DNA from: Sulfuricella sp. T08
GTDB taxonomy: Bacteria > Pseudomonadota > Gammaproteobacteria > Burkholderiales > Sulfuricellaceae
Assembly (NCBI RefSeq): GCF_000971475.1
Contig: NZ_DF967585.1
Coordinates: 1-64,000 of the forward strand
DNA: 64,000 nt
Direction of reading: 5' to 3'
The position numbers and the translations under genes were made by a program. The notes beneath the pieces are model-generated. The model was not told the DNA's origin, made no database searches, and worked only from the letters and a program-made list of their open reading frames with translations. Shown piece after piece: positions 36,656 to 45,600 of the stretch. Each line of letters opens with the position of its first letter. Positions within the stretch are counted from its first letter, which is position 1.

Positions 36656-36830
36656 GATCAAAACAAGCGCCCTTCGCGCTTGCCCCCTCTCCCCCTGTGG
36701 GAGAGGGTTGGGGAGAGGGGTAGCCGGCGTCTCCAAAACAAAACCAACACACTAAGGAAGTTTGGGTTTGTTGGGTTATGGCGCAAAAAACCGCGCCTAA
36801 CCCAACCTACATAACTGCGTCCTCTGCGGT
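36656..36830. repeat. Stack of three dispersed repeat types upstream of waaF
   Basis: This stretch contains a full CCCTCTCC-family unit in reverse orientation (36656-36721, with its AAACAAGCGCCCTTCGC tail), a GTAGGTTGGGTTA-type unit (36768-36810) and a CTGCGTCCTCTGCGG unit (36815-36830). The waaF start lies 12 bp after the last. Any waaF promoter must lie within or upstream of the repeats. Confidence 0.75.
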
Positions 36831-36841
36831 AAAAAAGATTC

Positions 36842-37885
36842 ATGTCGAAAATCCTCATCATCGCCCCCTCCTGGGTCGGCGACGCCGTGATGGCGCAGCC
36901 CCTGTTACGACGTCTGCGGGAACTCTATCCCGATGCCGTGATCGATGCCTTCGCGCCGGCCTGGGTGGCCCCGGTACTGGAACGCATGCCGGAAATCCGG
37001 CGCGTCATCATCAATCCGCTGGCCCATGGCGAGCTCTGTCTCAAGCTGCGCTGGAAGCTGGGGAGCGCGCTGCGGCAGGATCACTATGATCACGCCTTCA
37101 TCCTGCCCAATTCGCTAAAATCGGCACTGATTCCTTTCTTTGCGGGCATTTCGTTGCGCACCGGCTTCAAAGGCGAGATGCGCTTTGGCCTGATCAATGA
37201 CATGCGGCATCTGGACAAGCAGTCCCTACCCCTGATGGTGGAGCGCTTCGCCGCCCTGGCCGAATATCCCGGCACCCCCCTGCACCGCCCGGTGAATAAC
37301 CCGCGCCTGACGGCGGATAAAGAACGGACACAAACCACGCTTGCCAAACTGGGCCTGACCCCGAAAAAAACGGTGGTCGCTTTCTGCGTCGGCGCCGAAT
37401 ACGGCCCGGCCAAGCGCTGGCCGGCTCCACATTTCGCCGAACTGGCGCGCATGCTGGCAGATGAAGGCCATGAAATCTGGCTACTGGGCTCGCACAAGGA
37501 TGCGGAAATCGGCGCCGAAATCGAAAACTCAAGCAACGGGGTGGCCCGCAACCTGTGCGGCCAAACCGACCTCGCCGAGGCCATCGACCTGCTTGCCGCT
37601 GCAAACCTTGCCGTCGTCAACGATTCCGGCCTGATGCACATTGCCGCCTCACTCGACAAGCCGATGATCGCCTTGTTCGGCTCGTCCAGCCCCGGCTTTA
37701 CCCCGCCAATGTCGGACCAGGCCAGGATTATCAGCCTGAACCTGCCCTGCAGTCCCTGTTTCAAAAGGGAGTGTCCGCTCGGCCATTTCGACTGCATGAT
37801 CAAGCTCTCTCCGAAACGGGTTTTCGAGGAAGCCGCCGCAATGCTCCAGCATGCCGGCCCACAAGATAAAAACCAGGGAAAATGA
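36842..37885 (+). CDS. waaF: Lipopolysaccharide heptosyltransferase II
   Basis: It adds the second L-glycero-D-manno-heptose to the LPS inner core, at the inner face of the inner membrane. This 347-residue GT9 enzyme starts MSKILIIAPSWVGDAVMAQ (family N-terminal loop) and carries KRWPAPHFAELA and VVNDSGLMHIAASL near residues 195 and 260. It lies 23 bp... after no close gene: repeats separate it from ilvE, though the ilvE-zf-waaF order is commonly seen. HDOD genes follow. Confidence 0.94.
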   Translation: MSKILIIAPSWVGDAVMAQPLLRRLRELYPDAVIDAFAPAWVAPVLERMPEIRRVIINPLAHGELCLKLRWKLGSALRQDHYDHAFILPNSLKSALIPFFAGISLRTGFKGEMRFGLINDMRHLDKQSLPLMVERFAALAEYPGTPLHRPVNNPRLTADKERTQTTLAKLGLTPKKTVVAFCVGAEYGPAKRWPAPHFAELARMLADEGHEIWLLGSHKDAEIGAEIENSSNGVARNLCGQTDLAEAIDLLAAANLAVVNDSGLMHIAASLDKPMIALFGSSSPGFTPPMSDQARIISLNLPCSPCFKRECPLGHFDCMIKLSPKRVFEEAAAMLQHAGPQDKNQGK

Positions 37886-37943
37886 GAATTGACAAGCGCA
37901 GCAGCTTTCACCACGATATGCACTTAACCGGTTTGGAATCGTA

Positions 37944-38792
37944 ATGGCAACAGGAATACCCAAAGGGTTTGAATTCATCGAAAGCCTGGCAAAGGAGCTT
38001 TCCTCCAAAAACCTGGTTTTCCCGACCTCACTGAATGCCACAATGCGCATTCGCTCTGCGCTGAATGACCCCAACTCGTCAACAGACAAAGTCGCTCACA
38101 TCGTCGGGGCGGAGCCGGTGCTTTCCGCACATCTGTTACAGCTTGCCAATTCGGTCGCGATGAACACCAGCGGCAAGCCGATCGTCGACCTGCGCACGGC
38201 GATCACCCGGCTAGGCTATGCGCTGGTACGCAACGTCGCCATCTCGGTCGGGATGCGCCAGCTATCCCAGGCATCACCGCAGGGCGTCATGCAGCCGTGG
38301 GTGGAAAAGCTATGGAAGCACAGCATCCTGGTCGCATCCATCTCCTACATACTGGCAAAAAAACGGGCGCGAATTAACCCGGACGAAGCGATGCTGGCAG
38401 GGCTGCTGCATGATATCGGCGAGTTTTACATTCTGACCCGGGTGAAAGACTTCCCGGAACTCTTTGCCGATGAGGCGGCCATCAAGGAAATCACCCGCCT
38501 CTGGCACGCCGAGGTGGGACGTGCGATCCTGGAAAGCTGGGAAATTCCCGAGGAAATCGCCGCCGCGATCCAGGATCATGAAACATTCAACCGCATCCAC
38601 GCCGCGCCGGCCGACCTGACTGACGTGATCATGGTCGCCAACATCCTCAGCGGCGAGGGTATGCCGGAAAACATTGACTGGGAAAAAGCTCCGCAAGCCT
38701 TCGGACATCTGAGGCTGGACTCGGAAACCTGCGATACGGTGTTGATGGATTCCGAAGACGAAATGAAACAGATTGCCCTGGCCTTGGGCTGA
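37944..38792 (+). CDS. HDOD domain signalling protein (first copy)
   Basis: A 282-residue protein made almost entirely of an HDOD domain (residues about 20-215), a catalytically degraded relative of HD phosphohydrolases. The helical core includes VLSAHLLQLANSVAMN and AGLLHDIGEFYIL. HDOD proteins scaffold signalling and c-di-GMP or stress responses. A highly similar gene follows at 38957, so the pair arose by tandem duplication. Confidence 0.9.
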   Translation: MATGIPKGFEFIESLAKELSSKNLVFPTSLNATMRIRSALNDPNSSTDKVAHIVGAEPVLSAHLLQLANSVAMNTSGKPIVDLRTAITRLGYALVRNVAISVGMRQLSQASPQGVMQPWVEKLWKHSILVASISYILAKKRARINPDEAMLAGLLHDIGEFYILTRVKDFPELFADEAAIKEITRLWHAEVGRAILESWEIPEEIAAAIQDHETFNRIHAAPADLTDVIMVANILSGEGMPENIDWEKAPQAFGHLRLDSETCDTVLMDSEDEMKQIALALG

Positions 38793-38956
38793 CCAGCCCT
38801 ATCTACAGGGTAGTTGAAATAGGCAGCTTTTCTTCCGAACAAGTGTTCAATAAAGATTCTGCAATATTTCCATTGGATGGCAATCAAGCCGATAATTTCA
38901 ACATTGACAACCGAAGCGGCACCATCCACGATAATACCGTCAATCTGGAGAGCTCA

Positions 38957-39814
38957 ATGAGCACCGTACAAACAAATATGGCGGATTTTATCGATACCCT
39001 CGCCAGGGAGATATCGGCGAAGAACCTGATTTTCCCAAGCTTTCCCGACATCACAATGCGGATTCGGTCCGCACTGAGCGACCCCAACATTTCCGCCAGC
39101 AAAGTCGCCAAAATCGTCGGAACAGAACCGGTTCTGTCAGCACAGCTATTACGCCTGGCAAACAGTGCTGCATTATGCGCCGGTAGCAGACCGGTTGACG
39201 ACCTGCCCACAGCGATCAAACGTCTGGGTTATGCTCTGGTTCGCAACGCCGCGATTGCGCTAGGGATACGTCAACTGGCCCAGGATACCCACCAGAGCAT
39301 GATGCGTGTTCCCCTGGAAAAATTGTGGCGACACAGTATCCAGGTTGCCGCGCTCAGCTACGTGCTGGCGAAAAGGCTGACCCGCCTTAACCCCGACACT
39401 GCGATGCTGGCGGGTCTGCTACACGATATCGGCATGTTCTACATCCTGGCCCGCGCGAATAAATACCCGGATCTGTTTACCGATGAGGCGATGTTAAGAA
39501 ACATCCCGCATCAAACGCATGCACAAATCAGTCCGGTTATTCTGGAAAGCTGGGATGTCCCGGAGGACATCATTACTGCCGCAAGAGATCATGCCTCATT
39601 TAACCGGATCCACTACGCACCGGCAGACCTGACCGATGTGGTAATGGTAGCCAACATCCTGGCCAAACGAGGCTGCCCCGGGCCAGATGGAAGCTTTGAA
39701 TGGTCAACGCCTCCCCCCGCCTTCGGCCGGCTTAACCTGGATGCGACAACCTGCGCCGCTGTAATGCTCAAGTCCGAAGAGGAAATTACGCTGATATCCC
39801 AAGTATTCTGCTGA
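38957..39814 (+). CDS. HDOD domain signalling protein (second copy)
   Basis: A 285-residue paralogue of the preceding gene, colinear over the whole length (compare AGLLHDIGMFYIL with AGLLHDIGEFYIL). The ATG at 38957 is chosen because GGAG lies 6 bp before it and the protein then aligns end to end with the first copy; the frame is open further upstream. The 164-bp gap to the first copy has no stem-loop that I can see. The copies have clearly diverged, so the duplication is not recent. Confidence 0.9.
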   Translation: MSTVQTNMADFIDTLAREISAKNLIFPSFPDITMRIRSALSDPNISASKVAKIVGTEPVLSAQLLRLANSAALCAGSRPVDDLPTAIKRLGYALVRNAAIALGIRQLAQDTHQSMMRVPLEKLWRHSIQVAALSYVLAKRLTRLNPDTAMLAGLLHDIGMFYILARANKYPDLFTDEAMLRNIPHQTHAQISPVILESWDVPEDIITAARDHASFNRIHYAPADLTDVVMVANILAKRGCPGPDGSFEWSTPPPAFGRLNLDATTCAAVMLKSEEEITLISQVFC

Positions 39815-39840
39815 AATATCGAGCCCGGCCTTTTTCCTGG

Positions 39841-41211
39841 TTATAGCGTCCGGGAAAAACGCGGCTTCTCTGCCGATTGCTGCTTGAGATAGGCATCGAA
39901 GGGCATCGCGATATTGCGCAGGAAGAAGCGCCCGACCTGGGTTACCGCAACCTTTTCAGGCGACAGTGCAACCAGTCCGTCGGCTTCCATTTCCTTCAAT
40001 TCCACCATGGCATCGGCAAAGTATTTGTCGAAATCGATTCCCCATGCACGCCCGAAGGACGCCTTGTCGAGTTCAAGGTCACACATGATGCGGGTAATGG
40101 CATCGCGCCGCAGCTTGTCCTCATTCGTGACGCGCAGGCCGCGCTCTGTCGGCAGCCGCCCCTCACCCACCAGTCGATAATAGTCGGACAGCTTTTTCAC
40201 GTTCTGCACGAACACATCCTCGGTCTGGCTGATCGAGGAAGCGCCGAAAGCGTAAATATCGCAGTTCTTGTGAGTGGTGTAGCCCTGGAAGTTGCGGTAC
40301 AGGGTCTTGCTCTGTTGCGCCCTGACGATCTCGTCGTCGGGTTTTGCGAAATGGTCCATGCCAATGTAGACGTAGCCTGCAGCGCCAAGTTTGTCCAGAA
40401 TCAGCTGTTGCAGTTCCAGACGTGTAGCGAGACTGGGCAGATCGGCTTCAACAATTAGTTTCTGGTTTTTTTTCATCCACGGCACGTGGGCATAATTGAA
40501 CACTGCCAGCCGGTCCGGCCCCATGTCGATAATCTTGTCCAGCGTTTCACGATAGGTTTCCACGGTCTGATGCGGCAGGCCCACCATCAGGTCCATGTTG
40601 ATACTGTCAAAACCTTCTTCACGCATCCAGCCATAAACCTGCCGGATCAGGCTTTCCGGTTGCACCCGGTTGACCGCCTTCTGCACGGTGTCATTCAGAT
40701 CCTGCACGCCCAGGCTGATGCGGTTGAAGCCGGCATCTTTCAGGGCCTTTACATGCTCGCGGGAAAGCTCGCGCGGATCAACCTCGCAGCCTTTTTCCGC
40801 ATCAGCAGCGATGGTAAAACGGCTGGCGATATGAGCGAACAGGCGGCGGATATCGTCGGGGGCCAAATAGGTCGGCGTGCCGCCGCCCCAGTGCAACTGG
40901 CGCGCGACTCTGGACGGGTTGGTCAGTGCAGCCACCTGGTCAATTTCCTTGAACAGGTAATCCAGATATTCGGTAGCACGATTGTAGTTCCTCGTCGCCA
41001 CCATGTTGCAGCCGCAGTAGTAGCACAGCGTGTCGCAGAACGGAATGTGCACATACAGCGACAGGTCGCGCCCCTTGTCCTGGGTCTGTTTGATTTCTTC
41101 CAGCCACTCCTTCTCGCCGAAGGCATCGGTAAAATAGGGTGCGGTCGGGTAAGAAGTGTAGCGTGGACCGGCCTTGCTGTATTTTTCGAGTAAAGAAGCG
41201 GCGAGTTGCAT
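39841..41211 (-). CDS. hemN: Oxygen-independent coproporphyrinogen III oxidase
   Basis: A radical-SAM enzyme that converts coproporphyrinogen III to protoporphyrinogen IX without oxygen, in haem synthesis. The 456-residue protein has the [4Fe-4S] cysteines C59-x3-C63-x2-C66-x-C68 (CDTLCYYCGC), the pattern of true HemN, and HWGGGTPTY after it. It converges with the HDOD gene (26 bp gap) and is divergent from the phosphoglucomutase gene. Presence suggests a low-oxygen lifestyle at times. Confidence 0.96.
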   Translation of the reverse strand: MQLAASLLEKYSKAGPRYTSYPTAPYFTDAFGEKEWLEEIKQTQDKGRDLSLYVHIPFCDTLCYYCGCNMVATRNYNRATEYLDYLFKEIDQVAALTNPSRVARQLHWGGGTPTYLAPDDIRRLFAHIASRFTIAADAEKGCEVDPRELSREHVKALKDAGFNRISLGVQDLNDTVQKAVNRVQPESLIRQVYGWMREEGFDSINMDLMVGLPHQTVETYRETLDKIIDMGPDRLAVFNYAHVPWMKKNQKLIVEADLPSLATRLELQQLILDKLGAAGYVYIGMDHFAKPDDEIVRAQQSKTLYRNFQGYTTHKNCDIYAFGASSISQTEDVFVQNVKKLSDYYRLVGEGRLPTERGLRVTNEDKLRRDAITRIMCDLELDKASFGRAWGIDFDKYFADAMVELKEMEADGLVALSPEKVAVTQVGRFFLRNIAMPFDAYLKQQSAEKPRFSRTL

Positions 41212-41331
41212 GGTGACGTGCTTTTCAGAATAGGTGAGGCGGTAATTATACTCCGGCTTGAAAGCTGGTGGAAAAAACGGCCGAAAACCGCGATAATCAA
41301 GGCAAAATCACACAAAGAGAAAGTGCACTAC

Positions 41332-42708
41332 ATGATCAGCCTGCCCAAAGAAATTTTCAAAGCCTACGACATCCGCGGCATCGTCGGAAAAACCCTGACA
41401 CCGGAAATCGTCGAGGCCATCGGCCACGCCATCGGTTCGGAAGCCGTAGCTCGCAAGCAGACCGCCATCGCCATCGGCCGCGACGGACGCCTGTCTGGCC
41501 CGGACTTGGCCGCAGCGCTGGCGCGCGGCATTCAGAAAGCCGGCATTGACGTCATCGATCTGGGTCTGGTTGCCACGCCCATGACCTATTTCGCCGCTTA
41601 CCAGCTCAACACCCACTCCGCGGTCATGCTCACCGGCAGCCACAACCCGCCCGACTACAATGGCCTGAAAATGGTGCTGGCCGGCGACACCCTGTCCGGC
41701 GACGCAATCCAGGCGCTGCGGATTCGGCTGGAACAGGGCGACCTGTCCAACGGCAGCGGCAGCTACAGCACCCACGACATCGCCGACGAATACCTCAACC
41801 GCATCACCTCCGACGTGAAGATGGCGAGAAAGATGAAGATCATCGTCGACTGCGGCAATGGTGTACCCGGCGCGTTCGCGCCCCAGCTCTATCGCGACAT
41901 GGGATGCGAAGTCGAAGAAATGTTCTGCGAAGTGGACGGCAATTTTCCTAACCACCACCCCGACCCCTCGGTCCCCGAGAACCTGCGCGACCTGATCGCC
42001 CGCCTCAAGACCAGCGATGCCGAAATCGGCTTCGCTTTCGACGGCGACGGCGACCGCCTGGGCGTTGTTACCAAGGACGGGCGGATTATCTTCCCTGACC
42101 GCCAGCTGATGCTGTTCGCGCAGGACGTGCTCTCACGCAATCCCGGCGCGGAAATCATCTTCGACGTCAAATCCACCCGCAACCTGTTTTCCTGGATCCG
42201 CGAACGCGGCGGCAAACCGCTGCTGTGGAAAACCGGCCACTCCTTCATCAAAGCCAAGATGAAAGAAACCGGCGCTCTGCTGGCTGGCGAGATGAGCGGC
42301 CACATCTTTTTCAAGGAGCGCTGGTACGGCTTCGACGACGGCCTCTACGCTGGCGCACGCATGCTCGAATTCCTCAGCAATCAGGCTGACATCAACGCCA
42401 CCCTGCATGGCCTGCCGGATACCGTGAACACGCCGGAACTCCAGATCAAGATGGAGGAAGGCGCGCACTATGCCCTGATCGACAAGCTGCAAAAAACCGC
42501 AAAATTCCCGGATGCCACGGAAATCATCACCCTCGACGGCCTGCGCGTGGAATACGCCGACGGCTTCGGCCTGATGCGGCCGTCCAACACCACGCCGGTG
42601 ATCGTGCTGCGCTTTGAAGGGGATAACGAAGTGGCGCTGAAGCGGATTCAGGAAGAGTTTCGGGCGGTGTTGCTGGCGGCGGAACCGAATGCGCAGTTGC
42701 CTTTCTAA
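41332..42708 (+). CDS. Phosphomannomutase/phosphoglucomutase
   Basis: It interconverts hexose 1- and 6-phosphates for LPS, exopolysaccharide and glycogen precursors; AlgC is a close relative. Taking ATG 41332 gives 458 residues, the normal length. The catalytic phosphoserine is Ser103 in TGSHNPPDYNG, the metal loop is FDGDGDRLG near residue 240, the sugar-recognition loop is GEMSGH near 320, and the phosphate-binding RPSNTTP is near 420. The frame is open further upstream to 41206, but that part has no ribosome-binding site and does not resemble the family. Confidence 0.92.
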   Translation: MISLPKEIFKAYDIRGIVGKTLTPEIVEAIGHAIGSEAVARKQTAIAIGRDGRLSGPDLAAALARGIQKAGIDVIDLGLVATPMTYFAAYQLNTHSAVMLTGSHNPPDYNGLKMVLAGDTLSGDAIQALRIRLEQGDLSNGSGSYSTHDIADEYLNRITSDVKMARKMKIIVDCGNGVPGAFAPQLYRDMGCEVEEMFCEVDGNFPNHHPDPSVPENLRDLIARLKTSDAEIGFAFDGDGDRLGVVTKDGRIIFPDRQLMLFAQDVLSRNPGAEIIFDVKSTRNLFSWIRERGGKPLLWKTGHSFIKAKMKETGALLAGEMSGHIFFKERWYGFDDGLYAGARMLEFLSNQADINATLHGLPDTVNTPELQIKMEEGAHYALIDKLQKTAKFPDATEIITLDGLRVEYADGFGLMRPSNTTPVIVLRFEGDNEVALKRIQEEFRAVLLAAEPNAQLPF

Positions 42709-42793
42709 GATAAATGGATCCGAAACATCTAAAATTCAGTCGCAGGATATTGCCAAGCAGAACGCACTCATCGTAACATTACGCCATCGGTAC

Positions 42794-42829
42794 TTGTTTT
42801 ATATCTCTTATATAAGATATATAAAACAA
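42794..42829. promoter_or_regulatory. 36-bp near-perfect AT-rich palindrome upstream of apbE-rnf
   Basis: The two 18-base halves pair at 17 of 18 positions (TTGTTTTATAT ... ATATAAAACAA, centre CTTATATAAG). It lies 52 bp before the apbE start. It has no terminator-like T-tract in either useful direction. A dimeric-regulator operator controlling the apbE-rseC-rnf operon, or a cruciform, is plausible. No known regulator is assigned. Confidence 0.55.
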
Positions 42830-42880
42830 AAAGGTTTCGCAGCGTAAAAACCACTAGGTTATTTGTCGAGGTCATACATT

Positions 42881-43879
42881 ATGCCTGTCGTCATGTCTCG
42901 CCGTCGCTTCATCACCATCGCCGCCGCCGCTGTCGGCCTGCCGTTGCTGCTGAAGGCAGGTAGTTCCCAGGCCAGGCCGGTGCGCTGGGAAGGCACCGCA
43001 CTGGGAGCGCCCGCCTCCATCCAGCTTTACCACACCGACGAAGCACAGGCGCGCGCAGCCATCGCTGCCGGGCTGGACGAACTGAAGCGACTGGAGGCAA
43101 TTTTCAGTGTCTACCGCGCCGACAGCGCCATCGCCGCGCTCAACCGCGACAGCGTGCTGGAGAATGCACCGGCTGACTTCATCGCCCTGCTGACCCACGC
43201 CCTGTCGCTGGCCAGGATCAGCGACGGCATCTACGACCCCACAGTGCAACCGCTGTGGCAGACCTATTTTCGCCATTTCACTGCCGCACACCCCGATCCC
43301 TCCGGGCCGGCTCCGCACGACATTGCCGCTGCGCTTGCCCTGGTGGATTGGCGCGCAGTCGAGGTGGACGCAAACCGCCAACGCATCGCTTTCACCCATC
43401 CCGGCATGGGCCTGACGCTCAACAGCGGCGCCCAGGGCTATATCACAGACCGCGTCACCGATGTGCTGCGCGCCCATGGCTTCGAGCACATGCTGGTGGA
43501 CATGGGCGAGCCGCGTGCCTTGTCGACCAAGCCTGATGGCTCGGCCTGGCGCATCGGCATAGCCAATCCTGCCGATCCCAATAGCACGGTGGCCACGCTT
43601 GAAGTGGTGGACCAGTGCGTATCCACTTCAGGTGGCTATGGCACCCTGTTCGACCCTGCCGGCGCCTTCACCCACCTGATCGACACCCGCACCGGACGCA
43701 CTGCGCCCGCGCTGCTGGGGGTTTCGGTCATAGCCAGCACCGGCACCATCGCCGACGGCCTCTCCGCCGCCATGCTGATGGCGCCGGTCGAGAGTCGACT
43801 AGCCATCCTCCGGGCTGCTGGCGGCACGAAGGCCATCTATGTCACACCCGAAGGCGTGATATCCACCGTGGTGTCCTGA
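42881..43879 (+). CDS. apbE: FAD:protein FMN transferase ApbE
   Basis: It covalently attaches FMN to Thr residues of RnfG and RnfD (and NqrB/C) on the periplasmic side. This 332-residue protein has a twin-arginine-type signal (SRRRFITIAAAAVGLPLLL). The family core starts near TALGAPASIQLY and carries LNSGAQGYITD near residue 190, SGGYGT near 250 and HLIDTRTGR near 262. The ATG at 42881 has GAGG 9 bp upstream; a TTG at 42863 and an ATG at 42893 are alternatives. It is the first gene of the first Rnf operon. Confidence 0.92.
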   Translation: MPVVMSRRRFITIAAAAVGLPLLLKAGSSQARPVRWEGTALGAPASIQLYHTDEAQARAAIAAGLDELKRLEAIFSVYRADSAIAALNRDSVLENAPADFIALLTHALSLARISDGIYDPTVQPLWQTYFRHFTAAHPDPSGPAPHDIAAALALVDWRAVEVDANRQRIAFTHPGMGLTLNSGAQGYITDRVTDVLRAHGFEHMLVDMGEPRALSTKPDGSAWRIGIANPADPNSTVATLEVVDQCVSTSGGYGTLFDPAGAFTHLIDTRTGRTAPALLGVSVIASTGTIADGLSAAMLMAPVESRLAILRAAGGTKAIYVTPEGVISTVVS

Positions 43880-43905
43880 CCGTGAACGCCACCGAGGAAA
43901 ACACG

Positions 43906-44388
43906 ATGGATTTCAGCGCACCCGACATGGTCGAGGGCATCGCCCACGTTGTAGCGGTGGAAGGCACCATAGTCTGGCTGGAACCGGAACAGACCACCAG
44001 CTGCGGCAGTTGCGCCTCGTCCTCGACCTGCGGCGCCAAGGGGGGTATCGGCACTACCGCCAACCGGCTCGAAGCCCGCCGCTTCTCGCTCGAAAATCAT
44101 CCCGGCCTGGTTGTCGGCGAACGCGTGGTGGTCGGCATCCGCGAGAATACGCTGCTCAAGGCTTCGCTCACCGCCTATGCCATTCCGCTTGCCGCCATGC
44201 TGGGCGCAGGCGTAATGGCACAATGGGCCGCCGGCAGCGATGGCATCACCATGGCCGCCATGGTCGCCGGGCTGGCGCTCGGTCTTGGCATCGCGCGCCT
44301 GAGCGCCGGCCATCTGTCTTCCCGAGGCGACCTCGCCCCCCGCTTCATTCGTCGCGCCAATACGGGCGGCACCTGTAAAATAACCTAG
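43906..44388 (+). CDS. rseC: RseC/MucC-type (SoxR-reducing system) protein
   Basis: A 160-residue inner-membrane protein. The N-terminal part has a cysteine cluster C-x2-C-x5-C (CGSCASSSTC) and the C-terminal part two membrane segments (about 85-130). In E. coli RseC works with Rsx to keep SoxR reduced and also touches sigma-E control. The ATG at 43906 has GAGG 8 bp upstream; the frame also has an upstream GTG at 43882. It lies between apbE and rnfA, a typical Rnf operon position. Confidence 0.88.
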   Translation: MDFSAPDMVEGIAHVVAVEGTIVWLEPEQTTSCGSCASSSTCGAKGGIGTTANRLEARRFSLENHPGLVVGERVVVGIRENTLLKASLTAYAIPLAAMLGAGVMAQWAAGSDGITMAAMVAGLALGLGIARLSAGHLSSRGDLAPRFIRRANTGGTCKIT

Positions 44389-44398
44389 AGGCCGAGGC

Positions 44399-44983
44399 AT
44401 GAAAGAATACATCCTTCTGATGGTGAGCGCGGCACTGGTCAACAACGTCATCCTGGCCCGCTTTCTCGGTCTGTGCTCGTTCATGGGCGTCACCACGCGC
44501 ATCGACACCGCGGTCGGCATGGGCATGGCAACCACTTTCGTGATCACCGTCTCGTCGATGGCTGACTGGGCAGTCGCAACCTATTTGCTTGAGCCCTATA
44601 ACCTGTGGTATCTGCGCACGGTGACTTTCATCATGGTTATCGCCGCCGCCGTGCAGTTCACCGAGTTGACGGTAAAAAAGGTATCGCCACACCTGTTCCA
44701 GATGCTGGGCATCTACCTGCCGCTCATCACTACCAATTGCGCGGTGCTGGGTATTGCCATCCTGCTGGTCGAGCACAGAATGAATTTCATTAGCGCCACG
44801 CTGTTCGGCTTTGCTTCCTCCATCGGCTATAGCTTGGTGATGGTTATTTTCGCCGGGCTGCGCGAACGAATGGCATTGGCCGAGATCCCACGCCTGTTCG
44901 CCGGCCCACCGATCGGATTTATCGTCGCCAGCCTGCTGGCGCTGGCGTTCATGGGTTTTTCCGGGATGACCACGACTGGGTGA
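44399..44983 (+). CDS. rnfA: Electron transport complex subunit RnfA (cluster 1)
   Basis: A 194-residue, six-helix inner-membrane subunit of the ion-translocating Rnf complex, which couples ferredoxin and NAD redox to a Na+ or H+ gradient. The cysteines thought to hold an intramembrane iron-sulfur cluster with RnfE are present in GLCSFMGV (Cys25-26 region) and TTNCAVLG (about residue 112). It sits 10 bp after rseC. Confidence 0.95.
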   Translation: MKEYILLMVSAALVNNVILARFLGLCSFMGVTTRIDTAVGMGMATTFVITVSSMADWAVATYLLEPYNLWYLRTVTFIMVIAAAVQFTELTVKKVSPHLFQMLGIYLPLITTNCAVLGIAILLVEHRMNFISATLFGFASSIGYSLVMVIFAGLRERMALAEIPRLFAGPPIGFIVASLLALAFMGFSGMTTTG

Positions 44984-45045
44984 GATGTGATGAATAAACC
45001 CTTGGCACATCACTCATCACCTTTCATTGGCTTAGGAGTCTGACT

Positions 45046-45585
45046 ATGTTATTAGCGGTCGGCAGTCTCACGATAATGGGCGTCACACTCGGCAGCATAC
45101 TCGGCGCGGCCGCATATTTTCTCGCTGTTGAGGAAAATCCGCTGGAGGAGGAATTGAAGGAGATGCTGCCCGGCTCGCAATGCGGCCAGTGCGGCTATGT
45201 TGGCTGTGGCCAGTATGCAGTTGCGCTGGCGAAGGGCGAGGCACCGATAACCCTGTGCACGCCCGGCGGCAGGGCAGTGATCGAAGTGCTTGCCAGGAAG
45301 CTGGGCGTCACCGCCGACCTGTCCGAGCATGAAGAGAAGGTGCCAGAATACGCCGTCATCATCGAGGATCTGTGCATCGGCTGCACCCGCTGCATCAAGG
45401 AGTGCTCGGTGGACGCCATCATGGGTGCCAACAAGCTGATGCACACGGTCATCGCCGATGTCTGCCACGGCTGCGCCAAATGCGTCAAGGTCTGCCCCAC
45501 CGACGCGATCGAGATGCGCCCGATCCCGATGACGCTGGGCAGCTGGCATTGGGCCAAACCTGAAGACCAGCATGCCATGCATTAA
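45046..45585 (+). CDS. rnfB: Electron transport complex subunit RnfB (cluster 1)
   Basis: A 179-residue ferredoxin-like subunit with an N-terminal membrane anchor, a CGQCGYVGC cluster motif (residues about 45-53) and two [4Fe-4S] motifs CIGCTRCIKEC and CHGCAKCVKVC. It accepts electrons from ferredoxin or a similar donor and passes them on through the complex. In the second ferredoxin motif Pro is replaced by Ser (CSVDAI) after the fourth Cys, a minor change. Confidence 0.95.
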   Translation: MLLAVGSLTIMGVTLGSILGAAAYFLAVEENPLEEELKEMLPGSQCGQCGYVGCGQYAVALAKGEAPITLCTPGGRAVIEVLARKLGVTADLSEHEEKVPEYAVIIEDLCIGCTRCIKECSVDAIMGANKLMHTVIADVCHGCAKCVKVCPTDAIEMRPIPMTLGSWHWAKPEDQHAMH

Positions 45586-45600
45586 AGAGGGCGATTTAAG

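Noticed and set aside
41206-41331. Upstream extension of the phosphoglucomutase/phosphomannomutase gene
   Set aside because: The 42 extra residues do not resemble the family, overlap the hemN start region and lack a ribosome-binding site.
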